In this document: in pieces, positions 1 through 8,464 of the stretch
Position numbering within the stretch: position 1 is the stretch's first letter
How the letters are laid out: each line of letters starts with the position of its first letter
From: Yeguia hominis
Lineage (GTDB): Bacteria; Bacillota; Clostridia; Oscillospirales; Acutalibacteraceae
NCBI RefSeq assembly: GCF_014384705.1
Contig: NZ_JACRSN010000005.1
Span: 1 to 64,000 of the forward strand
Length of the DNA stretch: 64,000 nucleotides
Direction: 5' to 3'
The notes under the pieces: model-generated
Told to the model about the DNA's origin: nothing
Database searches by the model: none
The model's input: the letters and a program-made list of their open reading frames with translations, nothing else
Made by a program: the position numbers and the translations under genes

Positions 1-128
1 CTTCCTTTGAATCCTTCTCTAAGGCGATTGCCGAGTATATTGATTATTACAATAACACCAGAATCCAAGCTAAAACAAAATGGATGCCTCCCTCTAAATT
101 CAGGGAAGCATCCATGATGGAAGCTTAA
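1..128 (+). CDS. IS3-family transposase (OrfB), C-terminal end, cut by window start
   Basis: The open frame runs in from the window edge and stops at TAA 126-128. About 41 residues are visible, including YIDYYNNTRIQAK followed by WMPPSKFRE, which is the usual C-terminal tail of IS3/IS150-group DDE integrases, after the catalytic Glu. The catalytic core lies outside the window, so I cannot say whether the element is intact. A terminal-repeat-like sequence follows about 20 bases after the stop, as expected for the right end of an IS3 element. It is not the same element as the IS3 copy at 37043-38166, whose tail differs. Confidence 0.8.
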   Translation, partial: SFESFSKAIAEYIDYYNNTRIQAKTKWMPPSKFREASMMEA

Positions 129-147
129 TTATTCATTTTTAAGCCGG

Positions 148-172
148 TGTCCAGAAAACCGGGTACATATCA
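148..172. repeat. probable right terminal inverted repeat of the IS3 element
   Basis: The sequence begins TGTCCAGAAAACCGGG just after the transposase stop. IS3-family ends commonly start with TG and carry a GTCC-type terminus. The matching left end is outside the window, so the boundary is inferred. Confidence 0.4.
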
Positions 173-531
173 AAAGGAAATTCCTTTCGGTCTGCTTTTT
201 TTATCAGGATTTGGCCTGGCACAAAATTTGATCGTTTTGATTGTTTCCGCAATCGGCCAGAGTCGAAAGCGGTTTGGTCAGGCAGATGGATGTTCGAAAC
301 TGTCTTTGGCGCTTTTGCCGCAGAATTCTGAAGCCGCATGGAGAGCGATCTTTAGCGGCGGGCAGTTTGAAACGACCTGTTTTTCTGGAATGCTGCTGGG
401 CGGTGCTTTTAAAAATGCGAAAATGGAGTACAAAAAAAGAAGAGGCTTCCCAAAAACCGGTACCATCTGTTGCCCGAACAGTCCGGCGTGTATTCGTGGA
501 GAAGCGCCAGGAGGCGCTTTCCGGTCAGCCG
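173..531. other. intergenic stretch, no supported gene
   Basis: Overlapping open frames occur on both strands, but none has a convincing ribosome binding site or a protein I recognise. A small inverted repeat AAGCGCC/GGCGCTT near 502-520 may be the 3' end hairpin of the minus-strand ybaK gene; it has no T-run. I see nothing else here. Confidence 0.5.
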
Positions 532-1002
532 TTATGCAGTCAGGTCGCCAAGGGATGCGCCGACAAATTGCAGAAGCTGTGCCCGGTTTAACTGCAGCTG
601 ACAGCCGCGGATGCCTGCGCTGATGACGATTTCATCATAGAGTTCTGCGCTTTCATCAAACCAGGTGGGGAAGGCTTTTTTCATGCCGATGGGCGAACAA
701 CCGCCGCGAAGATATCCGGTCAGCGGCAAGAGTTCTTTGACAGGAAGCAGCTCTACACGCTTATCTTTTGCAGCGGCGGCACATTTTTTCAGATCCAGCT
801 CCAGATTTACCGGAATACAAAAGACAAGCAGTCCGTGTTTATCTCCGCGTGCAACAAGTGTCTTAAACAAGAATTCCTGCGGCAGTCCGATTTGTGCGGC
901 GACGTGAATTCCGGAAAGATCGGTCTCGTCCGGCTCATAGAAATAGGGAGTATAGTGGATGCCTGCCTTGTCAAGCGCACGCATCGCGTTGGTTTTTAGC
1001 AT
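532..1002 (-). CDS. ybaK: YbaK/EbsC-type Cys-tRNA(Pro) deacylase
   Basis: This 156-residue protein matches the YbaK/EbsC family in length and motifs: FKTLV with the conserved lysine at about residue 47, and GGCSPIGMKK at about residues 100-109. Known family members act in trans in the cytoplasm to hydrolyse Cys-tRNA(Pro), which prolyl-tRNA synthetase makes by mistake, so they guard translation fidelity. The start ATG at 1002 gives the normal N-terminus. It is a single-gene unit divergent from the acetyltransferase that follows. The product is clear at family level; the exact mischarged substrate (Cys-tRNA(Pro) or Cys-tRNA(Cys)) is taken from the family. Confidence 0.9.
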   Translation of the reverse strand: MLKTNAMRALDKAGIHYTPYFYEPDETDLSGIHVAAQIGLPQEFLFKTLVARGDKHGLLVFCIPVNLELDLKKCAAAAKDKRVELLPVKELLPLTGYLRGGCSPIGMKKAFPTWFDESAELYDEIVISAGIRGCQLQLNRAQLLQFVGASLGDLTA

Positions 1003-1157
1003 AGGGGATCACCAGCCTGTCCAAAGTTTCTGCATCTATTTTACCACATTTTTGACGCGGAACACAGGGCGGACATCAAAAATGATCTGCGCGTTTTCGC
1101 AGAAAGTCGAAGAAAAATATATAAAAAAAGCCATGAGAAAAGGAGGGTGTGTTCGGA

Positions 1158-1946
1158 ATGATCAAATTGTCTCAGCCGCAAATGGCAGCACACCTGTTCA
1201 AGGATTGGGAAGAAACCATGATCTGGTCATGTCTGCAGGGCGTCATGGGGAAAATTTACGCAGATGATTCCGTCTGCCCGCGATGTGCGATGGCGCTTTT
1301 AGGAGATTTTGGTTTTCTGGCAGGCAGGCCGGACGAAGAATTGCTCCGTTTTTGGAAACAACAAAACCCGGGCGCGTTCTGTATTTTTGTTCCGCAAAAT
1401 GAAAACTGGGAAATCAAAATACGGCAGGTATTTTCAGATGCCGCGACCCGCGTGACACGGTATGCCATCCGGAAAGAGCCGAATGGGTTTGACCGCAGAG
1501 TCCTGGAAAAATTTTCGGAAGCACTGCCCTCCGGCTATGTTTTGCAAAATATAGAAAAACCGCTTTTTGATCAGTGCCGCCAAAACCCGTGGAGTCGGGA
1601 TCTGGTTTCCCAGTATGCCGATTATGAAGCCTTTGAACGGCTTGGTTTGGGAATCGTTGCGGTAAAAGACGGCCGGATTGTTTCGGGTGCTTCCGCGTAT
1701 AGCCGATACCGGGAAGGAATTGAAATAGAAGTCGACACGGCGCCGGCGTATCGACGGAAAGGGCTGGCCTGCGCCTGCAGCGCCAAACTGATCGTAACTT
1801 GTCTGGATCGCGGGCTGTATCCCAGCTGGGATGCCCAGAACCGTTCGTCAGTTGCCCTTGCCGAAAAATTGGGATATCACCGGCGAGATCCGTATTTTGC
1901 GTATGAAGTCCGAAATTTTGCAGCGGATGGTTTGGAATCGGATTAA
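1158..1946 (+). CDS. GNAT-family N-acetyltransferase
   Basis: A protein of about 262 residues with a GNAT fold in its C-terminal half: the stretch IEIEVDTAPAYRRKGLA (about residues 190-206) contains the R/Q-x-x-G-x-A acetyl-CoA pyrophosphate loop, and the following DAQNRSSVALAEKLGY segment is the usual final helix. Length and layout resemble the ZmaR-like 'GNAT acetyltransferase' group, which includes self-resistance enzymes, but the substrate cannot be read from sequence. The open frame extends upstream to a GTG at 1149, but the strong GGAGGG (1142-1147) sits one base from that GTG and ten bases before ATG 1158, so ATG 1158 is the better start. It converges on the MFS gene. Confidence 0.85.
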   Translation: MIKLSQPQMAAHLFKDWEETMIWSCLQGVMGKIYADDSVCPRCAMALLGDFGFLAGRPDEELLRFWKQQNPGAFCIFVPQNENWEIKIRQVFSDAATRVTRYAIRKEPNGFDRRVLEKFSEALPSGYVLQNIEKPLFDQCRQNPWSRDLVSQYADYEAFERLGLGIVAVKDGRIVSGASAYSRYREGIEIEVDTAPAYRRKGLACACSAKLIVTCLDRGLYPSWDAQNRSSVALAEKLGYHRRDPYFAYEVRNFAADGLESD

Positions 1947-1981
1947 AAAGAAAAAAACTTGCGCGCCGGATTTTAACGGCT

Positions 1982-3172
1982 CTAATTCTTTTCACAAGGC
2001 GGTTTCAGTGTTTCGCGTCCAGCCGTCAGGAATAGCGCGGTTAGCAATGCCAGTGCGGAAAGCGGTACGATCAGCCAGATGCCTATGGCTCCCCATTTCG
2101 GCACGATGACGGCCGCCGAAACAGAAGAAATCACCACGCCGATGCGCAGCGCAAGAGAATAAACCGACAGCATGCTCGCCCGGCATGCATCCTCCACTGC
2201 AGCATGCAGCAGGGTTCGTTCGCTCACGTCACCTATGCCTAAAACAATATCGATTAGCACATAAATGCAGACGAACAGCTGCCAATCCTGACACAGCCCG
2301 AGCGCTGCGACCACAGGCGGCAGGGCAAATTTTGTGAGCCAGTATAGCGGAAAATCCCCCATTCTGTCTGCCAGTCTGGGTTCCGTTTTACTGCCCAAAA
2401 TGACGGCAGCATAGCCCAGTGCACAGAGGATTCCGATGCTCCAACGAAAATTTGATGGTGCGCAGGCGATAAAATTCTGCTGCCAATAAACCTCTGTAAC
2501 CGCCTGTACGCTGCCGGTTAAAATAGACGCGGAAAAAATGAGCCGCAAAATCTTCGATTCCTTTAATCCGCGAACAAGGGCGCTTAACTGTTCTTTGACT
2601 TTTCTTGACGCCTTTTGCGGCCGGCGCGCGGTAGTTTGTATAAAGAAGGCAGTCAGAACGAATACGGCACATTCTATTCCTGCAGCAGTCCCAAGCAGCA
2701 GGACGTAGGCATCCTCTGCGTTGCCCAGAATCCCGCCGCAGACGGCGCCAAGCGCCAGCCCCATTCCTTCTGTAACCGCGATGGCACTGTTGATTGCAGA
2801 GAGATTGCCGCCGCTTTGCACGCTCTGTTCTACTTCCAGTGACTCCAAGGAACCGGAGGCAAATGCCGTTCCTGCACCACGGAAGATGCAGGAAATTCCG
2901 AGCAACCATGGCGTGTGTGCAAAGATCAGCAAAAAATTGCTCGCCGCAGAACAAAGTGCAGCCAGAAGAAACATCTTTTTTCTGCCGAAAAGATCTGCCA
3001 GGATACCGCTGGGCAGCTCAAGCAGGATCGTGCTGACTGCAAAGATGCTGATGAATATGGATAAGGTCTGGATATCTGCACCATGCGCAAGATAAATCAG
3101 GGAAAGAACTGCGGCGACAAGTCCCGTCGAAAAAGCGTTTAGGAAAAAGATCAGCCGGTGACTTGTTTTCAT
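1982..3172 (-). CDS. major facilitator superfamily transporter
   Basis: This is a 396-residue, strongly hydrophobic protein with about 12 predicted membrane segments. The loop after the second segment carries GILADLFGRKK, the MFS motif A (GxLaDrxGrkk), here at about residues 55-65. Layout is that of a proton-coupled drug/metabolite exporter. Its ATG overlaps the stop of the upstream ArsR-like gene (ATGA, 3169-3172), so the pair is translationally coupled and the exporter is probably controlled by that regulator. The exported compound is unknown. The C-terminus ends in a short charged tail after the last helix; no truncation is seen. Confidence 0.88.
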   Translation of the reverse strand: MKTSHRLIFFLNAFSTGLVAAVLSLIYLAHGADIQTLSIFISIFAVSTILLELPSGILADLFGRKKMFLLAALCSAASNFLLIFAHTPWLLGISCIFRGAGTAFASGSLESLEVEQSVQSGGNLSAINSAIAVTEGMGLALGAVCGGILGNAEDAYVLLLGTAAGIECAVFVLTAFFIQTTARRPQKASRKVKEQLSALVRGLKESKILRLIFSASILTGSVQAVTEVYWQQNFIACAPSNFRWSIGILCALGYAAVILGSKTEPRLADRMGDFPLYWLTKFALPPVVAALGLCQDWQLFVCIYVLIDIVLGIGDVSERTLLHAAVEDACRASMLSVYSLALRIGVVISSVSAAVIVPKWGAIGIWLIVPLSALALLTALFLTAGRETLKPPCEKN

Positions 3173-3735
3173 TGATTATCATCGCGGTTCCCGGGAAAGG
3201 CCAGAAGCGCAACCTCCCAAGCTGCTGCGTTCTCTCTGGGTTTGCTGTATTTTTTCTGGAATTCCCACATAAAGTGTTTTAGCGTGCGGACAGCTTCTTT
3301 ATCGAGATAACAAACACCGCTGATCATGTCGCCCGCCAGTCCCGTGTTTGGCGATACTTCTGCGCTATGGAGATATTGCTGAAAGTCTTTCCAGATGTCA
3401 TTCATCAGATAATCCATAAGCGCTTCTTTTTCCGTACGAAGATCATCCTGTACGCCGCCGTTTAGACAAATGGTCGCGGGCACGCGCTTATAAAATTTTG
3501 CGCAGATTCCCCGGATGGTTTCTGTGTGATCGAGTTCCACAAGTTCCAATTCTTCCAGCTTTTTTAGATGAAAGGTAATGGCCGATGCGGAGATTCCAAG
3601 GGCGACGGAAATCTGTTTGGGCGTCATAGCGATCCCGTTTAGATCCATGCATTTTAGAATCCGCTGACGTTGCGGATTCATATAGATGTCCAGTTCGCGT
3701 CTCGAATGGATTTGAATTTCTTTCAAGGCACTCAT
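3169..3735 (-). CDS. ArsR-like winged-helix transcriptional regulator
   Basis: A 188-residue protein with an N-terminal winged helix-turn-helix (about residues 20-85): RILKCMDLNG, TPKQISVALGISASAITFHLKKLEELELVEL, typical of ArsR/HTH_20 regulators. The remaining 100 residues are a helical region that I do not recognise and that may sense a ligand. No ArsR metal-binding ELCVCDL motif is visible. A good ribosome site (AAAGGAGATGAG) precedes ATG 3735. It is the first gene of a two-gene operon with the MFS exporter, and a palindrome overlaps its promoter, so autorepression relieved by the exporter's substrate is the natural model (inference). Confidence 0.85.
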   Translation of the reverse strand: MSALKEIQIHSRRELDIYMNPQRQRILKCMDLNGIAMTPKQISVALGISASAITFHLKKLEELELVELDHTETIRGICAKFYKRVPATICLNGGVQDDLRTEKEALMDYLMNDIWKDFQQYLHSAEVSPNTGLAGDMISGVCYLDKEAVRTLKHFMWEFQKKYSKPRENAAAWEVALLAFPGNRDDNQ

Positions 3736-3751
3736 CTCCTTTGTTTTATAA

Positions 3752-3781
3752 ATTATAACATTACATATTGTGCAATATCAA
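3752..3781 (-). promoter_or_regulatory. sigma-A promoter with overlapping palindromic operator for the regulator-exporter operon
   Basis: On the minus strand, TTGATA (3776-3781) and TATAAT (3752-3757) are separated by 18 bases. The perfect palindrome ATATTG-TG-CAATAT (3765-3778) overlaps the -35 element and lies in the spacer. This position suits a repressor that blocks RNA polymerase; binding by the ArsR-like protein is inferred. Confidence 0.7.
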
Positions 3782-3918
3782 GAGGCAACCATTTTTTACG
3801 GAAAAGGAAAAATGGTACACACGAATTCTAATTTTTTGATTTTTCTTTTTGGATGTTCCCTTTCTGCCAAAGAGGGTAACACCGAAAAGTTGGCTTGAAT
3901 TCTTGGCTTTCAGCATAG

Positions 3919-3974
3919 AAAAGAGGTCGGAATTTGGATGTCTCATTTTTGAGTTCCAAATTTCGACCTCTTTT
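3919..3974 (-). terminator. intrinsic terminator after the amidohydrolase operon
   Basis: A 20-bp stem (3919-3938 with 3955-3974, one G-T pair) has A/T-rich ends that give a T-run on both strands. Its T-run touches the stop codon of the minus-strand amidohydrolase, so it ends that operon and could act in both directions. Confidence 0.85.
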
Positions 3975-5164
3975 CATAGCCGATACAATTTTTTGGCATT
4001 TTCCCAAAGAATTTTATTTGCAAGCTCCTCAATCAATGCCGAAGAATAGAAGGAGGAAGAAAGCTTTTCCTGAAACACCTCTGCCATCACAAAGCGCAGA
4101 GCCATCAGCGCACCGAAGGATTCTTCTGAAGTCCAAGCGTCTCCTCCCCAAGACAGATGGTTGCAATTTGGAAGTATCTCCAGGAAGGTATGTAAGGCGT
4201 TTTTAGCCGCCTCTGTGGACACCAAGGGGATCCAGTTCATGTCTAAATAAACATTAGGGTGATTGTGTGCCAGTGAAGCAACCTCATTTACCCAAGGGAA
4301 CCCGCCGTGGAATAGGACGAATTTTACTTCCGGGTTATTTTCTATTGCCTGCTCCAACATCATTGGGTTGGAACCAGCTAGCCTTGCGAGACCCGTATGG
4401 ATCTGTACCGGCAGATCCATTTCCTTGGCGAGATCTAAAAAATAATGGAAAATATAATCGCCGAAGCATTTTTTTTCCTGCTCGGTTGCCTCTTCTGGGG
4501 CCTTGCCGAAAACAGCTTCCGCTTTTGCTTTGGATACCGGCTCAAAAAGCAGAACCCTCTCGTAGGCTGCTGCGCATTTAAATGTGCATACTGTGGGCTG
4601 TTTTTTAATATCTTCCCGGATTGCATGAAGATAAGCATCTAGGCAATCCGGCTTACCGTCAATGAATTTTCTAGGATTCATCCGGTCATGATCCAGGCAG
4701 TCTGGGTGGAATCCTGCCATCCAGCTGTCCATACGATATGCCGAAGCCGCTAATTTAGGGTTCCCTGCGCATCCGCCGGGATTCCAATAGCTGTCTTCCA
4801 CAAAGCGCTGATAATTTGCCTTTTCTGTGAGGATCTGCCAATGAAAACAGGCGTCTTGATGCGATTCGCGGATTGCATGGGAAACCGCGTCCCAGTTCTC
4901 CGCCGTGATGGGCCCACACCCATAAATATCCATGATACTTTTTTCCAGCCAGACAAAATAGCTGTTCGCACGGATGATGGAAAGCCACTGGGAACGCGCC
5001 TCTTTTGTCCGGTCTTTTGGCGTTGAGCACCAGCCGACATAAGAGCGGTGGAAAATACCGTCCAAATCCAGTTTTTGCTGCTCCGGGCTTTCCAAATGAT
5101 GCTCGTGGCTGCTAACAACAGGGATACTGCCCAGCCATTGCAAAATAGAGTTGATATCTGCCAT
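3974..5164 (-). CDS. amidohydrolase-superfamily metal-dependent hydrolase/isomerase
   Basis: A 396-residue TIM-barrel protein of the amidohydrolase superfamily. Metal and catalytic motifs in order (counted from the leucine start at 5167): HEHH at 21-24 (strand-1 HxH), FK with Lys197 (possible bridging lysine), QIHTG with His257, FHGG with His287 and GGDAW with Asp343. The set resembles COG2159/amidohydrolase-2 and distant uronate-isomerase-like members, so decarboxylation, lactone or amide hydrolysis, or isomerisation are all possible; the substrate is unknown. The frame reaches a TTG at 5167, but ATG 5164 stands 7 bases after AGGAGG and is preferred. It is the last gene of the sugar-transporter operon, which suggests that it acts on the imported compound. 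Confidence 0.8.
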   Translation of the reverse strand: MADINSILQWLGSIPVVSSHEHHLESPEQQKLDLDGIFHRSYVGWCSTPKDRTKEARSQWLSIIRANSYFVWLEKSIMDIYGCGPITAENWDAVSHAIRESHQDACFHWQILTEKANYQRFVEDSYWNPGGCAGNPKLAASAYRMDSWMAGFHPDCLDHDRMNPRKFIDGKPDCLDAYLHAIREDIKKQPTVCTFKCAAAYERVLLFEPVSKAKAEAVFGKAPEEATEQEKKCFGDYIFHYFLDLAKEMDLPVQIHTGLARLAGSNPMMLEQAIENNPEVKFVLFHGGFPWVNEVASLAHNHPNVYLDMNWIPLVSTEAAKNALHTFLEILPNCNHLSWGGDAWTSEESFGALMALRFVMAEVFQEKLSSSFYSSALIEELANKILWENAKKLYRL

Positions 5165-5178
5165 CAAAACCCCTCCTT

Positions 5179-6009
5179 TTATTCCTTTACGCTTCCGCTG
5201 GTCAGGCCGGCAATAAAATACTTTTGGAAAAAGAAAAAGATAATCACAATCGGGATTACTGTAAGAGCCGACCCGGAGAGCATAATTTCATAATTTGTGG
5301 AATATGGGCTGTTCAGGGATGCAATCCCTACAGGAAGCGTAAAGGAAGCGTTGGACTGCATCACTATTAAAGGCCAAATAAACGAATTCCAGTTGTTCAT
5401 CGCCAGCAGCACAGCCATCGCCCCATAAGCCGGGAGCATAACCGGCATCATAATCTGGAAAAAAATGCGATATTCCATGCAGCCGTCAATCCTTGCCGCG
5501 TCAAGCAATGCAGAGGGGAGCCCGGCGGCATACTGACGGAAAAAGAAAACGGCTAACGGGGAAACTAAAAACGGGAGAATTAGACCCCCAAAGGAATTCA
5601 TCAAACTCAGACTGGAAATTAACTGATATAACGGAAGCAGAAGGATTTCTACAGGGATGATTAAAATTAAGATAACCAATAGAAAGATGACTTTTTTCCC
5701 TCTAAACTGATAGACCGCCAACGCATAACCCACCATGGAAGACAGCAGCAAAGAACACGGCGTAGCGATTAAAAGTACAATGATACTGTTTTTATACCAA
5801 GAAAGATAATTCCCGCTGCTGGTAAAGATACTGATATAATTGTTTAGCGTTAGCTTATCCGGCTGGAGATTCAGGTTCAATCCATACTGCAAAAGCTCTG
5901 TGCTCGGCTTAAAGGAAGCCAGCAATAAAGCAAAAATAGGAAATAACGCCAAAAACGCCATGCATGCTACAAAAAGGTAAGAAAAGAATTTCCCGGCTTT
6001 CCTGCTCAT
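5179..6009 (-). CDS. sugar ABC transporter permease, MalG type
   Basis: A 276-residue inner-membrane permease with six predicted helices and the EAA loop DAARIDGCMEYRIFFQIMMPVMLPAYG, where the cytoplasmic ATPase docks. Length and the paired partner upstream identify it as the second permease of a carbohydrate-uptake-type-1 ABC importer. GAGGAGG seven bases before ATG 6009 sets the start; that site overlaps the end of the upstream permease gene, so the two are coupled. No ATPase gene is in the locus, so a shared MsmX/UgpC-type ATPase encoded elsewhere must serve it (inference from family behaviour). Confidence 0.9.
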   Translation of the reverse strand: MSRKAGKFFSYLFVACMAFLALFPIFALLLASFKPSTELLQYGLNLNLQPDKLTLNNYISIFTSSGNYLSWYKNSIIVLLIATPCSLLLSSMVGYALAVYQFRGKKVIFLLVILILIIPVEILLLPLYQLISSLSLMNSFGGLILPFLVSPLAVFFFRQYAAGLPSALLDAARIDGCMEYRIFFQIMMPVMLPAYGAMAVLLAMNNWNSFIWPLIVMQSNASFTLPVGIASLNSPYSTNYEIMLSGSALTVIPIVIIFFFFQKYFIAGLTSGSVKE

Positions 6010-6011
6010 TT

Positions 6012-6899
6012 TTATTCCTCCTCAAACAGGCCGAAACGCTTAAATTGAATAATGCTCGCCAGCATAATCAAGATTAAAAGGATCACACCGGCGGCGGAAC
6101 CCAGACCCATTTTTCCAAGGGCGATTCCTTCCTTATAAATATATCCCACAATGGTAAGGCCTATGTTTTTGGGAGAAGTTCCCTGCCAAAAGACATAACT
6201 TTCTTCAAACATTTTCAGCCCTGCGGACACACTGATCACCATGACGAACAGCACGACGGGTTTTAAGGAGGGAAGGATAATGTAAAAGAATTTGTGGAAC
6301 CAGTTAGCCCCATCCATATCGGCGGATTCATATAATTCTCCCGATATATTTTGCAGGCCCGCCAAGAAATAAAGGATATTCACCCCAGTCCAGCGCCAAA
6401 CCGCCAGGAGCACCATCAAAAACATACCAGTAGACGCATGCATCGTCCATTGCTGTGGCGGGATGGAAAAAAACGATAAAATATGGTTCATAAAAGACGT
6501 ATCCAATTCACCGAAAATCTGACGGAAGATCACGCCGCCAACGATTGTGGAAACCACCGCCGGAAGGAATAAAAACATTTTTAGTGGATTTCTGAACCTA
6601 GTGATACTGAAATTGAGCAATACCGCTAAAAACATCGGAAGCAGAATCAGGATCACCACAGAAAAAAACGTAAAGATAAAGGTATTGTACAGGGCCTTTA
6701 GAAAGGTATCGTCGAAAAGATCCCGGTAGTTTTCCAGTCCGATCCATTCCGTGCTACCCGGGATGATCTCCTGAAAACTCATTAAAATGGTACGGATAAT
6801 AGGGAAAAGGAAAAAGATTAAAAAAGTTACTAAAAAAGGCAGGGTAAACACATAAGGGACTACCTTTGTGGAATTAAACTTCTTCCAAACTTGTTTCAA
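6012..6899 (-). CDS. sugar ABC transporter permease, MalF/UgpA type
   Basis: About 295 residues with six predicted membrane helices and the EAA-loop segment ESADMDGANWFHKFFYIILPSLKPV. This is the first permease of the importer. The open frame reaches an ATG at 6947, but GAGGAG lies nine bases before an in-frame TTG at 6899, giving the usual short N-terminus (KQVWKKFNSTKVVPYVFTLP) before helix 1; I prefer TTG 6899. The downstream permease starts two bases after this stop, and the binding-protein gene is 65 bases upstream. The three genes form one importer; substrate unknown. Confidence 0.88.
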   Translation of the reverse strand: MKQVWKKFNSTKVVPYVFTLPFLVTFLIFFLFPIIRTILMSFQEIIPGSTEWIGLENYRDLFDDTFLKALYNTFIFTFFSVVILILLPMFLAVLLNFSITRFRNPLKMFLFLPAVVSTIVGGVIFRQIFGELDTSFMNHILSFFSIPPQQWTMHASTGMFLMVLLAVWRWTGVNILYFLAGLQNISGELYESADMDGANWFHKFFYIILPSLKPVVLFVMVISVSAGLKMFEESYVFWQGTSPKNIGLTIVGYIYKEGIALGKMGLGSAAGVILLILIMLASIIQFKRFGLFEEE

Positions 6900-6964
6900 A
6901 ATAATCAGCTCCTCATAAGCAGAAAGGCCCCCATGAAGGATGTTCACAGGGGCCTGGGCTGCTG

Positions 6965-8305
6965 TTATTTGCTCAATTTTGTCGCAATTTCGTCCAATGC
7001 TTCTTTCGGCGTCTTCGACTGATCACCGATTACAGTAAACATCAATTCCTGCGCAACCAAATTGTTGGCTTCCGCATACCCTTCCACAACAGTAGGGGAA
7101 TCAATTTCGTTTTCAACCTCCAGCAGGACGCTGAAAAGATCCTGATCAAAGTAGTCGGTGAATTGATTATCCTCTTTCATTTCTTCCGAATCCCACACAC
7201 TGTGGCGGGGAGGATCAAACCCTAAAATAGTCCAAACGTCTATCTGGGCCTCTTCGCTAAGCTTGGAGTGATCCAGGAAATCTATCGCCTTTTCCAGCAC
7301 GGGGCTTGATTTGATAGCCACGGTTCCAGTGCCGCCCATGCCAGCGGAACGGTCTCCGCCTTCCGTCCAGCGCGGCAGGGGATACATTTTGACTTTGCCC
7401 TGCAATTCCGGCATGTAGTTAACAAACCGGAGCATATACCACATCGGCATCATCAACGCTGCAGAGCCGCCCTGGTTGAAGAAGCTGTAGAATTCTTCCG
7501 CATGGTGATTGCCGCCGGGGGTTGGCACCGCAATCTCGTCAGTATACACCATGTCATACAAGAATTGAAGTGTTTTGACGTTCGTCTCATTGTTGATAAT
7601 GACGCTTCCGTCTTTCTCAAAGAAATCAGAGCCCTGCTGGATGATCAATGGGAAAAAACCAAAAACGTCTGTGGTTTCTACGGTGGTCATCGGCTTGCCC
7701 GTGGCGGCCTTCACTTTTTTGCCCACTTCCACAAAATCGTCCCAAGTTTCAATATCCTCCGGTTTCGCGCCCGCCTGCGCAAGGATTTCTGTGTTATAGA
7801 ACATCATGGTAGCGCCTACATGAAGAGGAAGACCGTATACTTTCCCATCCTTTGAGTAAATTTCAAATCGGGATTCTACAAAGTCTTCTCTAACCGGATC
7901 AACAATACCGGTTAGATCCGCGAACGGGATATCCCCCTTCAAGAAATTGGGAAACCTACTGATTTCAACGTCAGCGATATCTGGAGCGCCGGATCCGGAC
8001 TGGATGGCAATCTGCAATTTATTATGCATTTCTTCAACTGGGTAAGGCTCCGCGATCAGATCGATGGGAGCGTCCGGGTTTTTCTCATTGTAAGAGCGTT
8101 CCATTTCCTCCCAGTAGCCGAGGTTGACGTCGTTGAACAGCCAGAACGTGATCGGCGTGGTTTCGCCTTCTGCCGAAGCCTGCTGCGAACTTCCGTTACC
8201 ACCAGAAACGGCGGCGCTTTCGCTGCTATTTTGAGACCCGCAGCCCGTCAAGCACGAAGTAATCATTAAAAGGCATACCAAAACGATAGAAATTACTTTT
8301 TTCAT
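6965..8305 (-). CDS. extracellular sugar-binding lipoprotein of an ABC transporter
   Basis: A 446-residue family-1 solute-binding protein. The N-terminus is a lipoprotein signal ending LTGC (Cys22), followed by a Ser/Gly-rich linker, so the protein is tethered outside the membrane. The mature part shows the usual ITFWLFND start and PLHVGATMMFYNTEIL ('my-N' sugar-binding) segment. AAGGAGG six bases before ATG 8305 supports the start. It lies between the two-component genes (upstream on this strand) and the permeases, the standard YesMN-binding protein-permease order. The ligand is not readable; the amidohydrolase at the operon end hints at an acidic or derivatised sugar (inference). Confidence 0.9.
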   Translation of the reverse strand: MKKVISIVLVCLLMITSCLTGCGSQNSSESAAVSGGNGSSQQASAEGETTPITFWLFNDVNLGYWEEMERSYNEKNPDAPIDLIAEPYPVEEMHNKLQIAIQSGSGAPDIADVEISRFPNFLKGDIPFADLTGIVDPVREDFVESRFEIYSKDGKVYGLPLHVGATMMFYNTEILAQAGAKPEDIETWDDFVEVGKKVKAATGKPMTTVETTDVFGFFPLIIQQGSDFFEKDGSVIINNETNVKTLQFLYDMVYTDEIAVPTPGGNHHAEEFYSFFNQGGSAALMMPMWYMLRFVNYMPELQGKVKMYPLPRWTEGGDRSAGMGGTGTVAIKSSPVLEKAIDFLDHSKLSEEAQIDVWTILGFDPPRHSVWDSEEMKEDNQFTDYFDQDLFSVLLEVENEIDSPTVVEGYAEANNLVAQELMFTVIGDQSKTPKEALDEIATKLSK

Positions 8306-8464
8306 ATGGTTCCTCCTTAATTTTTTGGAAACAGGCCGGCATGTTTCCCATCACATCTTCTGCTCATCCTGCAGCATGAGCGTTCGTCCATAGCGGAGAA
8401 ATAGGGATTCATTTTTTCCTGTCCGCGAATTTATTTTATCAGCTTCAAGGGCCTGCTAATATTC

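Noticed and set aside
147..623. Overlapping plus-strand frames of 158 and 116 residues after the IS3 tail
   Set aside because: They run into the opposite-strand ybaK gene, show low-complexity sense and have no ribosome site.
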